NCBI GenBank assembly: GCA_019096195.1
Contig: JAGTXK010000134.1
Coordinates: 310,001 to 374,000 of the forward strand
From: Boletus sp. NGJ
Taxonomy: Eukaryota; Basidiomycota; Agaricomycetes; Boletales; Boletaceae
Direction: 5' to 3'
DNA length: 64,000 bases
Made by a program: the position numbers and the translations under genes. The notes beneath the pieces were generated by a model, which saw only the letters and a list, made by a program, of their open reading frames with translations, was not told the DNA's origin and searched no databases. Shown in pieces: positions 1 through 10,926 of the stretch (position 1 is its first letter; every line of letters begins with the position of its first letter).

Positions 1-1204
1 GAAACAATGAAAACCCACCACAACTCGGCCAAGGACGCGCTAGAGAAAGCGGCAGAGGCGATGAAGAAGGCGCACGACAAGCGCGCATCCCCCGCCGTCG
101 AATACACCGTCGGACAACAGGTTCTACTCGAAGGAACCCACATCCGAACCGACCGACCCGACCAAGAAATTCGACGACAAACGACACGGCCCGTTCAAGG
201 TGAAGCGTAAGGTAGGCGAGGCCTCCTACGAAGCTAGACCTCCCGCGAACGTGGAAAGGGATCCACCCCGTCTTCCACGAAGTCGCTCCTTACGCCCTAC
301 CACCCGGGCACCTCCCCCTCCCAGACGAAACCGAAACCACCACCCCCGGTTATCGTCCAACAACAAGAAGAGTACGAAGTGGAGCACGTCGCCGACTCAC
401 GTAAGCGACGCGGCAAAACCGAGTACCTCGTACAGTGGAAAGGGTACCCCCGCGAAGAACGCACTTGGGAACCAAAACGGAACGTCTCAAACGCCCCACA
501 GGCGATCGAGAAGTTCCACCGCAGAGAACCCCACCGCCATCCGCACGCTCGCCGACAACGAGTGCGACTGCCCAACGTGCGCCTTCCCCGGAACCCCCCT
601 ATTCGACGACCCATCCTTCCGCTCGTACGCGGCCTCCTCAACCGCCTCCCCGACCACCTCTTCGAGATCCCCGACCCCACAGCGACGTCAAGCTCACCGG
701 TATCATCATCGACCGGGAGTTCGATGGCTAAAAAGGGGGTAATGAAACGAACTCGGACGTTTTTCTCCTTTATTTACGTAGTTAGCTAACACTTAGACGA
801 TCCCACGAACGCCTTACGTAGTTACCATTATACCTAGACCTTACGTCTAGACCTACGTCACTACATTAGTCAGCCTACGTCACAACCCTATACCCATAGA
901 ACAGGCTAGACCCCACTACGTCACTCTACGTCATAGAGAACATTCTAGTAGGTTCCACGACCGGCCCTAAGCTGGTCCATGCTCGACAGTAGTTAGTATA
1001 TAAGGTAGCGCTACAACGCCTGTATTCGCTAATCTTGGAATTCCTCTTCTCTCTCTCGGACTACGCTCTTCGCGTCCCTTGAGATATTGAGGTTTGTTTC
1101 CTTTCAGGAGGATCATGCACGAAAGGAAACAGACCTCTTTATATTCCGTGAGTTCAAAGCTGTCGTATTGCTACTTCGATACTAAGGCCTGATAGGAAAC
1201 AACA
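1..1204 (+). mobile_element. Ty3/gypsy chromovirus, 3' part only (copy 1)
   Basis: This is the downstream end of a Ty3/gypsy LTR retrotransposon whose start lies left of the window. Visible parts are the C-terminal end of integrase (about 1-250), a chromodomain (about 375-530, with the usual YLVQWKGYP and TWEP-type signatures), a polypurine tract (731-739) and the 3' LTR (743-1204). The same parts, in the same order and clearly homologous, occur in the second copy at 16.9-18.0 kb. This copy is rich in CpG and the second is not, which suggests this one is younger. It is a broken fossil with several interruptions. It inserted into the Plavaka transposase that resumes at 1205. Confidence 0.88.
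743..1204 (+). repeat. 3' LTR of gypsy copy 1
   Basis: The repeat begins TGAAAC just after the polypurine tract and ends AACAACA where the Plavaka reading frame starts, so it is about 462 bases long with TG...CA ends. It shares long blocks with the LTRs at 10,927 and 17,688, for example CCCTATACCCATAGAACAG and a TATATAAGGTAGC promoter-like block near 1000. The matching 5' LTR is outside the window, so a target duplication cannot be confirmed. Confidence 0.8.
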
Positions 1205-3846
1205 TATTGTCAGACAGTGACTGTGATAACGTCCAGGCATTCAATTTTCTTGTGACAAGTGGAATTTCTTACGACTCCTTCAATCACCTACGATATATCT
1301 TCTGCAACAAAATCCATGTTGGCTCCCAATTTGTCTTATTCCGTTGCATGGGAATGCTATCAGGAGTGACGGCTACCATGTATGACTGCTGCCCGAATTC
1401 CTGTATCACCTACAATGATCAGTACCTTCATCACCAATCTTGCCCATTCTGTGGAGAGTCTTGTTTTAAACCGAATGGAACACCTCGCCGCCAATATGCA
1501 TACTTCCCACTCATTCCCCATCTGCAAGGATTTTTCCAATGCACAGATCTCATCAATAAAATGTCCTTCCGTGCATTATATCAGTTGAAAGATGGGAGAA
1601 TAGGAGACGTCTTTGATGGGCAGCATTACCAACGACTCAAGCGCCATCATGTAGTCATTGATGGCACCAAACTCAATCACAGATACTTCTCCGATCCCCG
1701 TGATATTGCATTTGCTCTTTGCACAGATGCATATCTGCTGTACAAGCAACATCGCCATGGTCCATCTGCAACACCAATCCTCTTACAAAACTATAACCTG
1801 CCCCCAACTATACGAATGCATCTCAAACATCTCATTTGTGTCACTATCATTCCTGGGCCTTGTCAACCAAAAGACTTGAGGTCATTTTTAGCTCCGCTTG
1901 ACAATGAATGTGCTGAGCTTGCATATGGTGTCAGTACTTTCGATGCGAGAACCCAGGCATCATTTCAACTACGTGCTTATATCATCCTAAAACTTGGAGA
2001 TATCATTGTGATCAAAAAGTTTCTTGGAATCAAAGGGCACAATGTAATCTACCTATGTCGGTCATGCAAGATCTGTGGCGTTCGTGGTCCTGGAACAAAC
2101 TACTATGTTCCCCTCACCCCTCCCACCAACTACACTGGCCCAGGTGATGAAGCCTGGGCCCCACCAGAGTGGGATCCCAACAATCTTCCACTGCGAACTC
2201 ATACAGAGTTCGTCGAGACAGTAGCTCTCATTCATGCCGCAACAACGAAAGCTGAGAAAGAACGGATTGCAAAACAGACAGAAATCAAAAAGCTCCCTTG
2301 CTTACACCGTGTCAGATCCTTGGACTACGCCCATAGCATACCATGGGAGTGATTTCACCTTCTTCTTGAAAACATCATACCAAATCTTGTCAGCTTCTGG
2401 ACTGGACAATTCAAGGGTTTAGGTGTTGGAAAAGAGAGTTTTGAGATCACACCACATATTTGGAATAAAATTGGCGAGGAGACTGTGGCTGCTGTCCAAC
2501 ATATACCCTCCTCTTTTGTCCATGTATTGAGTAATGTTGCAACTGACCGTTCACTTTTTACTGCAGAATCTTGGCTATTCTGGTTCGTATACCTTGCACC
2601 CAAGCTTCTCGAAAACCGATTTCATAAGCCAAAATACTACAAGCATATGTGCAAGCTGGGCAATATCATGAAAATCACGATGCAGTCTCAGGTTACAAAA
2701 GACGAAGTCGATCATGTTGAAGAACAATTGGTCATATGGGTTAAAAAGTATGAAAAGTAGGTTGGCATCACTGCTGCAGACACTGTGCTCACCACTTGAC
2801 GTAGGTATTACTACCAGCATCACACCGAGCGTCTTTCAGCATGTACTCTCACTGTCCACGGTCTGCTACATCTTGCACAAGGGATCCGAGATTGCGGCCC
2901 TATATGGACAACTTGGACCTTTTACATGGAGTGCTTCTGTGCCACCCTCCAATGAAATCTTCGATCGCATGTCCAGCCTTGGAGCAACCTGAACAAATTG
3001 CTACTACATACAATCTACCTTGAACAGCTTGCAGCTTGATATGACGTCTCGGAGGAGCTTGCAAGTCATGACGAGTGTGACAGAGATGATCCCATTGGTC
3101 ACGAATGCGTCCTAGCTGAGTGTTAGTTCCATGAGGTATATATCATACCTCAATGATTTACTAGTAGTTCAACCTTTCAGATCCAGATCATGTCCTTCGT
3201 CCACCCTTCAAAGATGTAGTGGGCAAAGATGTGCAACTTCAAGAGAAGATTTCTCGTTACATTGGTCAAATATTGGGCAAACGAAGCTCTGAAGTCAAAT
3301 GAAGACTTCTGGCCCCTACATACTCAGTCGGAAAGATCAGAATTCGCAATGGTGGAGATCTATTTCGAACAATGCAGGTTTCTCAACGGACAGGTGCTAT
3401 GGAGAGGAGAAACTGCTATGTAAAGGTGTGCCTGTGTCTCTACCAACTACACCACAACATTGTCATGACAGCTGGGTAGTTCAAAGTTATTTTCGAGACA
3501 CAGGCTGGAACCATCAAACAGGTCAACTACGGCGATCTCAAGAGGATTTACGTCCTCACAATACCAGAGGAACATTTCTTTGAACCATTACAAGGCAGGA
3601 CGCTTGTCCTCGCACTGGTCACACCATGGGACACCGATGGAAAGCTGGCATCAAAAGAGAATGTATACATGACCACGCGCAAAGTGAGCGTGATCACCGA
3701 TATCTGAAGTCTGAAGTCCGTTGTTGGTCTGGTTGAAACTCGTGGACGGTGGGGAATAATTGACCGAGCACTAGGGGTCCTAATGGCAGATCTGGAGAGA
3801 AGCAAAGAAGATGCCGACTCAGATGAGCTTGAATGTGACCATTGAA
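1205..3846 (+). pseudogene. Plavaka (CACTA-related, Tnp2-type) transposase, truncated (P1)
   Basis: This is a DNA-transposon transposase of the Tnp2/Plavaka type common in Agaricomycetes. The long frame 1207-2352 has the family's paired cysteines (CCPNSC, then CPFCGESC), followed by YFPLIPHLQGFF and a DG(T)K segment. After a stop at about 2350 the homology continues in other frames: an FVHVLSN...TAESWLFW block (2515-2580), an HGLLHLA-like block (about 2860) and a C-terminal block ending with an acidic tail near 3843. The N-terminal part is missing because gypsy copy 1 sits at the left boundary. Frames change near 2350, 2760, 3000, 3420 and 3710. Some of these may be introns, but in-frame stops show that it is decayed. 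Confidence 0.82.
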
Positions 3847-4126
3847 GCTAGGTAGAGTAGTCTGCATGGTGCACTAAGACGATTGGGAGCGAAGCATTGA
3901 TGCAATCATGTGAACAACCAAACTTGTGCACTGATGTGATGCAGAGATCTACCTTGCAAGCCGCACGAAGGGACTGAAAATCACCAGTAAAAAAATACAC
4001 AACGGAAAATCACTACCAGTAACATGCCAATGAAAAGATGTGGCCACAATATCAGTGCCAATGCCAATGTTTTGCTACAGAAAACTGTCATTGTGAATGG
4101 TTATAAGTTACTTTACTTCCCTCAGT

Positions 4127-4159
4127 GATGAGTTATCAGGGTGGCACCAAAGAGTACTA
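4127..4159 (+). repeat. left 33-base inverted repeat
   Basis: The left arm runs GATGAGTTATCAGGG... to ...AGAGTACTA and pairs exactly with 5817-5849. Confidence 0.9.
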
Positions 4160-4455
4160 TAGCATTGCCCTCTGGGCACCCCTGGCCCCAAGGATGGAGA
4201 GTAATTCAACAACGAAGTACAAGGGGGAATAGCATAAATTTTACGTCGTATTTACTGTGTTGAGGAATGTTGTAAGGATGAGAGAACAAATGTCAGTTCA
4301 TACCATTTAGCTCGAAGATGACAGCCGAAGTGTGATAGGATGGAGAGAGCTCTCCGCGTGGTGTCAATGGAGGTGAAATATATGCGATGTACGTTAGAAT
4401 TGTTAATGATTGCTGTACTATGTGAGAAAACAATGAACATAAATCGTGTTGGAGA

Positions 4456-5316
4456 CTAACCCAACAGGTCGAATAAAGAAGGGACATTTTCTGCATCATT
4501 CGTGATAATGTTCATACCAACGAAGTGATATTCCATAGCAGTGCATATTGGCAAAAGTAGTAAGTGAGGTGGTTTGTCCAGCCAATGGTTGACTGTAGGG
4601 CAATGATGTACTTGGAGTAGTTGAATCCTATCCTGGTGAGTAGCAGTACTCGCACATGCAACCGAATGAGCACTCATTAAAAAATTGGTGTCCTGGGACG
4701 TCAGCGTATACATCGACAGTATGAAAGGTAATGGTACGTCTACGAGAAGAGACGACAGCCCATCATCATCAGGCGCTATCCGATATTGTGTTTTAAGAAG
4801 ATGTGACGAGACATAATGAATCCCATCGTGCGACCACATCGTGCATTCTTGGGACTGCACAAATTCATGCACAATGCGTGCATCATTCTCGTTCGCGTGC
4901 CTGCGTCGACTGACCCTTCTACTTTTGCGACGTTGCTCGAAGACGAACACGAGATCAGACTCGCAAGGTGCATTACATTCATGACGGCGCAGTTCTTCCA
5001 CGAGCCGATTCTTAGGCCAGCATCGACTAAAAGGAACATGATGAATCAAAGCGACACTCTCCAATGCAGCGACAGTGAGGTACGGAAAGGAATGAACCAG
5101 TTGCGTCAGCGACTGAAACTGAACGAGTACATAAGGACCCGCTGGCCACAAACGCACTGTCGGGAGCGGCATGTGACGAACACCCACAAAGTCGAACGCA
5201 TCGCCAAGTCTGCGCGAACTGACAACGCCGTTCGCTACGTCCACATCACACTCAACGTCCTCTGAAACGGCCAAAACGACCTGCACGTCCGATTCGTTTA
5301 CGACCAAGCTCGACAT
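4456..5316 (-). CDS. unknown 286-aa protein inside the inverted-repeat unit
   Basis: This is an open, CpG-rich single exon of 286 codons starting with MSSLVVNES. I do not recognise the family with certainty. Residues about 80-135 have a helix-rich, SAP-like look: an ALIHHVPF segment, K-LVEELRRHECN, then a second cysteine (C-X3-C) and VFVFEQRR. I recall this histidine/cysteine pattern from short basidiomycete proteins near Helitron-type helicases (DUF6570-like), but that is a weak memory-based link. The rest has no repeats, signal peptide or membrane segment. It is the only convincing gene between the two 33-base inverted repeats, so it may be cargo. The antisense frame at 4816-5265 is treated as a shadow. 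Confidence 0.55.
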   Translation of the reverse strand: MSSLVVNESDVQVVLAVSEDVECDVDVANGVVSSRRLGDAFDFVGVRHMPLPTVRLWPAGPYVLVQFQSLTQLVHSFPYLTVAALESVALIHHVPFSRCWPKNRLVEELRRHECNAPCESDLVFVFEQRRKSRRVSRRRHANENDARIVHEFVQSQECTMWSHDGIHYVSSHLLKTQYRIAPDDDGLSSLLVDVPLPFILSMYTLTSQDTNFLMSAHSVACASTATHQDRIQLLQVHHCPTVNHWLDKPPHLLLLPICTAMEYHFVGMNIITNDAENVPSLFDLLG

Positions 5317-5816
5317 GATAAAATCGTAGTACTGTTGTTGTAGATAATGGAGTGTTCAGATGATGGAGTATTGTGATGACCGCCAGCCCTCTGCCCTGGG
5401 CGACGCGAGCCCCAACACTGAGGTTAAGGTTAGGTTCCCGTTAAGTCAAGCCAAGACTTCCCACGGGCGTCGACTTTTGGCACTTCCCACGCATTCTTGG
5501 ATCGCAAACCTGTCCCCTCCGGGTCCAGGAATTACTGGAAAGTACTCGACGTGGATGGAATAGCCGTGTTTTCAACTTTCATGGCACACTTTTCCCAGCT
5601 CTTGTCCAAAAGTGCCCATGTTTTCGATGTCTATGGTGCCGGTGACCACTGGCACTTCATGGCACACACATTGATTAATCGACATCTTAAACAGCGCCGC
5701 ATCACATTCAGTGGCAATATGGCCTCGGGTGCGGCCCAAACGTATTACACTATGCTATGAAACGTTTCTACGCACGGCTACATCCACACGCTGACCCGAT
5801 GTTTACGGTACTTTCC

Positions 5817-5849
5817 TAGTACTCTTTGGTGCCACCCTGATAACTCATC
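5817..5849 (-). repeat. right 33-base inverted repeat
   Basis: The right arm (TAGTACTCTTTGG... to ...AACTCATC) is the exact reverse complement of 4127-4159. Confidence 0.9.
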
Positions 5850-6224
5850 TGCGTGACCCATACATGATCAATACATACTTCAGCCGTTTACAGTAATCTA
5901 AAACGAAGATGAAGGCACGCGGCGGACAACTCGAACGTGTTTCATCGGTCATGGCACGAAACAGAACAGGTTGGCACTCAGGAAACTATTCGATTCCCCA
6001 AGAATATACCTGTTGAAGCGGGGGGGGGCTGTAGGAGGTCCAAGGGGTTCATGCTGGGAGATGCCGGAGTAGCCGTTGGCCTGCCCGCATCTCTCTCTAG
6101 CTGGTCCACTGTCAATGAGAACATCAGAACGTGTGCCGAGTGTATAATGGTTGCAGGATGGTCTCTGTATTTCGGGCTCTCGTTGTATCGACGATTCACA
6201 ACTCCGTCATCCATCATCTCCACC

Positions 6225-6800
6225 ATGATCTCCAAGTTTGCCCTGCTCGGAAACCTTTTGCTCGCCTCGTCGGCTCTGGCTGTTCATCCCTCTCAGCCCG
6301 GGGCTCCCCTCGATCACCGTGACAAGAATCTCAGCGTGTCGAGTCGCGTGCTGGCGATACCTTCGAGAAAGTGTCGAGCTATAGCTGGGCTGGTTCTGTG
6401 TTGAGTAGGGTTTGTATCATCCCCATGGTCGACCATCCATTGCCGACAGGGAAATTTCACCGCTGTCACTGGTACCTTCACCCTTTCAGGCAATAACGGT
6501 GGTGCCGACGGTGTGAACTGCCAGACCATTGATAAAAGTGTCTCGTACCATGGTGAGCGACATCGAACTTTCAGTCCGAATTGGTTTTCATCATTCGTGC
6601 ATCAAATAGCTTGGTATCACTGGGTCCGACCCAGCTACCCCTACCGTTTCCCCGGCATCACCATTGGTGCTGGTGACGTTGTCACGGCCGCACCGTCATG
6701 GTGGCCTCTACGAAGTCTGGTAGAGTGATGATGGAGAATAGGACCGCTCGCGAGACTTCCTCACAGCCGCTCACTTCTTCTTATCGTTCACTCTTCCTCC
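6225..6800 (+). pseudogene. glutamic peptidase G1 (eqolisin-like) pseudogene, N-terminal and middle part
   Basis: This is a remnant of a secreted acid protease of the eqolisin/aspergillopepsin II family. A signal peptide starts at 6225 (MISKFALLGNLLLASSALA). Further on are SSYSWAGSVL (about 6373-6403), NFTAVTGTF (about 6453), DGVNCQTID (about 6510), a degenerate WYHWVRPSYPYRFPGITIG block with GAGDVV (about 6615-6680) and an ENRTARETSSQPLTSS block (about 6733-6780). These follow the family order. The frame changes between the signal peptide and the WAG motif. A 45-base GT-AG intron could lie at 6405-6449, but it does not restore phase. The C-terminal part is absent here. A matching C-terminal piece lies at 47,960-48,230. 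Confidence 0.72.
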
Positions 6801-8062
6801 TGCACACAATCTACATACAACATCTACACGCCCTGTTTGCATGCCTTGCGCAAACATCTGCACCAATTCCCAATAATCCACCGAGAGTGCTGCATCCACG
6901 GCCGACAGCGGTATGAGATGACGCATTTTCTCGCTCCGATTTCGAGGACATTTGCTAATGTACCCGACCAACTCGACTGCCGATGCACTGCTCCATCACC
7001 TTGAGCCAGGGTGCGCATGAACCCGCAAATTTGATGGCTAGCTAATTTCAACCCCGATGGTCGTCGTAAGAATGAAAAAAGGGCGTGTCAGCACACAATA
7101 CCATCGAGAGAGAGCTCGCGCATGCGACTCACTACACGTCAGACATCCTCCTCGCTCGTGTTCTTTATTTGGCTTTCCACCCGCGTCGGTGAGCGTGACG
7201 CCCATCACGCCGCCTCGACAACAGCAGACACTCGACCCGAGATTGAAGCACCGGAGTGAGGAGTCGGGGTGGGTTCCAGATGCGATCAGGATGGCGAATG
7301 GACTGGGTGAAGTGCATGTTTGAGTGTCGACGTGGACGTTTGGGAGGGGGCTTCCTCGTATTGCCATTTATTGTAAGGCTATCACTGCGTACGTATTATA
7401 GCCCTTGCTTTGCTCTGTAGATTGCAATACTAGCTTCATTGCGAGGAGCAGACTGGAGGCCGTTATCCGATCCATTACTCCTCCGCAACGCCAAGTCACC
7501 GACAACCTAACTAAAGTACAAAACAGCAAAATGCAAAATTTGTAGCAATATTATACATACAGAAATCTCTGGTGGGGCTAGATGTCATTCCCGGTCCCAT
7601 GTCGACCGTAGTGTTGGAGAATAATGTCCAAAAGCAGCGTTGTAAGCACTGTAGTGGGATGTGGTAAAGACAGTCGGAAATGACCGGCCAGATGGGATGC
7701 GCCGCGTGCATGTCCCCTCGCAAACCAGCCGCACATCCAAGACGTGACTTGAAGCATTGGGTCCACCTTGTCCACGTCCACCCTACAGTCGTACTCACGA
7801 GAGACAATCCAATTCGTCCGGTTCGCTGTCTGCACATCGCAAATGTCGTACCGCGCTCGCCTTGATCCGCTCGAGCACCTCACGCGGAGGTCCTTTCGAT
7901 GTCTTCGTGCGAGAAGGTGCTTCTATGGCTAGCTTTAGACGCGGTCCATTGGGTTCGTCCTTGACGCTTGACTTGGCTTCACTTTTGTGTTTCTTGTCGG
8001 AATGGTTCTCCTTCAATTTTTGGGACGACGAATGAGGACTACAGGTTTGTCAGCGCGAATCG
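6801..8062. other. no supported gene
   Basis: Only short overlapping frames on both strands occur here. One minus-strand stretch, 7797-8040, is lysine-rich and resembles the composition of the gene at 8063-9591. It could be a further 3' exon of that gene, but I found no splice pair that keeps phase. Confidence 0.5.
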
Positions 8063-9591
8063 TCATCGTGTGGCATGCTGAAAGACGTGCCCTGTGTCGG
8101 AAAATTTGACAACTTTCCGAGGCCGGTCGTCGTAGTTATCCTCCTTTTTCCGTTTCTTCGGTTTGGAAGCGCGCTCGGGAGGTCGCTCGTCGTCGTCTTT
8201 GTTCACAGGTTTGACGATGTCCTGGTGCTCGGCTCCGCCCTTTCCTTTCCTTTTACCCGTGACTTTGGGCTTTTCCTCCTTAATCGTATGCGGTGTGGGC
8301 TCGGCGGCATTTTGGGGTTTCGCAGATGTCGAGCTCGCAAACTTTCCTTTCTTAGCGGGGGGTGATGTTACATCGTTGTCGTCCTCGCCCTCGTCATGTA
8401 ATACCAACCGTTTCCTCGCTTCGGTTTTTGGGTGCTTATCACCCTGCGACTTTTCCTCTCCATCCTCCAATGTCCTCTTCCGCGAACTCTCTGTGCTTGC
8501 AATCCTTTCTGTATTGACGCGTGTGGCAGTCTTTGAATTGGACGCTTTCAAACCGTCCACACGGAGTATAGCCCGTTTTCTGACAATTGGTACATCGTCG
8601 TCAGTTTCGTCATCATCCTCGTATCGTGTGTTCCTCTTTGGATTGGATTTGGCTTTGTGAGGGACGTCGACGAGCGTTTGGTCGTCGTCTGTATGCGTGC
8701 ATAATAGTGCGCGAAAGGTCGTATCAAGGATCAAATACATACCCGAAACGAGTACCTCCACCACATCCCTTGCGCGATTTGATTTCGCTTTGGCTTGTGG
8801 TTTCGTTTTCATTTTTTGATTTCCGTCCGAGGTAGATGGAGCAGCGTGGCGTGGCCTGCCTTTTCCTTTCGACGTGGACTTAGACTTAATGGTGGTGTCA
8901 GGAGGGGTTTGCTCCGTGTCAGAGCCTGGGTCCACAATAAAGAAATCTCAGGACGGGGCAAATGCGTGGAAAGGGGGTCATACCCGGTGCATTCTTTTTG
9001 CCTTTCGCTGGCTTGCTACGGCGGTTCGGAGCAGGCTTTGTAGCCGTATCGGCTGAAAGCATTGCAACCGTGTCTATACACACAAAATTAAGCACGAAGA
9101 AAGCCAGATCTGACCTTCTGGTTCTACAGCTTTCGCCTTCCGTTTCCGGGACGCTGGCGGCTTAGACTTGGAACTCCCTGTATGCATTCTCGAACCATGA
9201 ACTCGGATATGAAATACGTTAACGAACCAGCTACAGCCTGACTTTCCTCGGTGATGGTGGTCGCGCCCGTTTTGTGCGTTGGTGATGCCTGGCGAACCTT
9301 AGAAGACGAAAGACGCCTTCCGGCGACATTCTTTGGACGCGCTTTGGAGGGCGATTCACCAGAGACAGCGCGCGCAAGAAGGATATCAACAAGTGGGTTC
9401 AAGTTGGACGGTACGAACGCCCTGCCAAGTCAGGCTGCACGTCAATGCGGGGCACGGCGAATAAAAGAAAGGGGCACCAACCCGCCGCGATCACGAAAGC
9501 GGGCTTGTAGTCGTTTCAGACGCTGAGCTTTGCTGTCCCCTGCAGAGACGCCGAGCTTGGCTTGTTGTTCGGCAATGGCAGTCGGGAGCAT
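8063..9591 (-). CDS. lysine/acid-rich, probably nuclear protein of unknown function, six exons
   Basis: Six exons join in phase: 9591-9482, 9421-9228, 9177-9115, 9073-8984, 8925-8743 and 8688-8063, giving 421 aa. All introns are GT-AG and 41-60 bases long. The N-terminus (MLPTAIAEQQ..., residues 1-60) is the most ordered part, with a QRLKRLQARFRDRGG helix and an NPLVDILLARAVSGESPSK segment. The rest is low-complexity, dominated by K, R, D, E, S and P, with several nuclear-localisation-like clusters such as KPKKRKKE and RKRKAK. I do not recognise the family. Composition suggests a chromatin- or RNA-associated nuclear protein; that is inference. The start is the first in-frame ATG after a stop. 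An upstream 5' exon is possible, because TTTCTAG directly precedes the open frame. Confidence 0.68.
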
Positions 9592-9642
9592 CGCCGCGTC
9601 GTTCTGACCAGAGTTCAGAATCTAGAAATACAGACCCTAATG

Positions 9643-9716
9643 TCACGTGATAGTTTTATTCGGTCATGTGACAGGGGAGCCTCGGCATGCGCAGGGGTCG
9701 ATTGGTCGACCAATCG
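9643..9716 (-). promoter_or_regulatory. putative promoter elements: E-box and palindromic CCAAT pair
   Basis: Upstream of the gene at 8063-9591 are TCACGTGA (9643-9650), an E-box core, and an 18-base perfect palindrome, CGATTGGTCGACCAATCG (9699-9716), that holds two facing CCAAT boxes. Position and sequence fit promoter sites; binding is not shown. Confidence 0.45.
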
Positions 9717-10141
9717 GGACCCATCGACCTATAATTCGAACTCCGCTCGGCCGTGACCGAAGCGACCTTTTGGCGTCAGATGACGCGTGCGCACGGATGG
9801 CTGTGCCCCGAGGAGGGAAATTTCGCTAAGGTCGAAAAGATGTTGTCCGTGGGGGGTATTGGGGGAAGAAATGTCAATTCCTTTGTCGAGGCTGCTCGAG
9901 CAGGGCTGGGTAAGGAAATGACACAAAACTAGCATGTATTGCAAAGGTAACTAAGCCATATTACTGGTACTAACTTGAAGATCAATGATGCAAGGAAGGT
10001 GTGATGGGGACAAAGTGGGCATGAATGACAAAATGCCATTATGTGACCATCATGATGGATGAAACAGAATGAGAAAGACATACATAATAATGGGGACAAA
10101 GTGGAATGTGACTGTTGTGACAAACAAAATGAAATGAGAAC

Positions 10142-10426
10142 TTAGGCTTCAGGCTCGAGGTAGTTGATGCATAGACAGTCAACACCCTCATGCTGGATGA
10201 TGTGATCACTTGGAACAGATCCATTGACCTTGAAACCAGGGTAGAGCTTGAAGAGAGCAATGGTGGGATTGCTGTCTATGTCCATAGGAACAATGAGACA
10301 TGCTGCAAGCATCATCAAAAACACCTGGGCCTCAATGAGCAACATGCTCAGCCCAGCGGTCAAGCCTAAGACCACAATCTTGTAGACTTCATGTACCGTC
10401 TTAAGGAATGCCAGTGGATGGAACAT
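10142..10426 (-). CDS. hydrophobic 94-aa open frame, unknown
   Basis: This is an open frame (MFHPLAFLKTV...) with a central hydrophobic stretch at about residues 16-50 that could span a membrane once or twice. I do not recognise it. It lies between CpG-rich gene space and a CATAGT repeat array, and may be a fragment of a dead repeat. Low confidence that it is a gene. Confidence 0.2.
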   Translation of the reverse strand: MFHPLAFLKTVHEVYKIVVLGLTAGLSMLLIEAQVFLMMLAACLIVPMDIDSNPTIALFKLYPGFKVNGSVPSDHIIQHEGVDCLCINYLEPEA

Positions 10427-10438
10427 TATCCCATCTGT

Positions 10439-10735
10439 GCATCAGTAAATACAGGATTTCATCATAGTGCTCATAGTGCCATAGTAGTTTTATAGATAAC
10501 TCATAGTATTCATAGTATCCATAGTATATTCATAGTGTGCATAGTATCATAGTATCATAGTACCATAGCATTTCATAGTGTTCATAGTGTTCATAGTGTC
10601 ATAGTATTGAAAGTGTATTTATAGTATTTATAGTATTTATAGTATATTCATAGTGTTTATAGTATCATAGTGTCATAATACCATAGCATTCATAGTACAT
10701 CCATAGTAGTCATAGTCATAGTAGTAATTTTAAGC
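10439..10735 (+). repeat. CATAGT-rich minisatellite-like array
   Basis: About 300 bases consist mainly of irregular 6-14-base units ending in CATAGT or TATAGT (for example TTCATAGTGTTCATAGTG). A similar array lies at 31,717-31,885. Both sit beside broken ends of LTR retrotransposon remnants. Confidence 0.85.
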
Positions 10736-10737
10736 TA

Positions 10738-10925
10738 AACCTAAACCTAAACCTAAATCAAAAGTATACAAAAAGTGTAGTCAAAGGTGTAGTCAAATGT
10801 TGTACAAAAAGTGTAGGAAAGAGTGTAATACAGTGTAGCAAAAATACACACCAAATGTAGCAAAAGTGTAGCAAACAAAGTGTAGTAAAAAAAAGCAAAC
10901 AAAAGTGTAGCAGAGTGTAGTACAG
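10738..10925 (+). repeat. CTAAAC run followed by GTGTAG-rich array
   Basis: Three to four copies of CTAAAC (about 10,733-10,757) are followed by irregular units built on AAAGTGTAG/GTAGCAAA up to the LTR at 10,927. The first part superficially resembles a telomere repeat but is very short. Confidence 0.65.
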
Positions 10926-10926
10926 T

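Larger units (their letters stand above)
4127..5849. mobile_element. 1.7-kb unit with perfect 33-base terminal inverted repeats
   Basis: Bases 4127-4159 and 5817-5849 are exact reverse complements, 33 of 33, each containing CAGGGTGGCACCAAAG. Homology stops abruptly on both sides of each arm, so these look like the ends of a mobile unit. Between them lies one convincing gene on the minus strand (4456-5316) and no recognisable transposase, so I infer a non-autonomous DNA transposon that carries a cargo gene. I see no direct target duplication beside the arms. The sequence between is CpG-rich, unlike most nearby transposons, which suggests a young unit. An excision-generated fold-back of another origin is possible. 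Confidence 0.6.

Noticed and set aside
4816-5265. 149-aa plus-strand frame opposite the 286-aa gene
   Set aside because: It lies wholly within the longer minus-strand gene and has no features of its own.
5497-5760. 87-aa frame on the plus strand within the 33-base inverted-repeat unit
   Set aside because: No motif, unclear start, and it overlaps no conserved pattern. It could be real but cannot be supported.
7511-7883. Two minus-strand frames of about 100 aa
   Set aside because: Cysteine/tryptophan-rich composition typical of non-coding translation; no splice link in phase with the gene at 8063-9591.
8075-8835. Plus-strand frames over the lysine-rich gene
   Set aside because: The minus strand gives a six-exon gene in phase with good splice sites; the plus frames are phenylalanine/leucine-rich shadows.
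10439-10925. Possible CRISPR-like array
   Set aside because: Units are irregular in length and there are no constant repeats with unique spacers. The window is eukaryotic.
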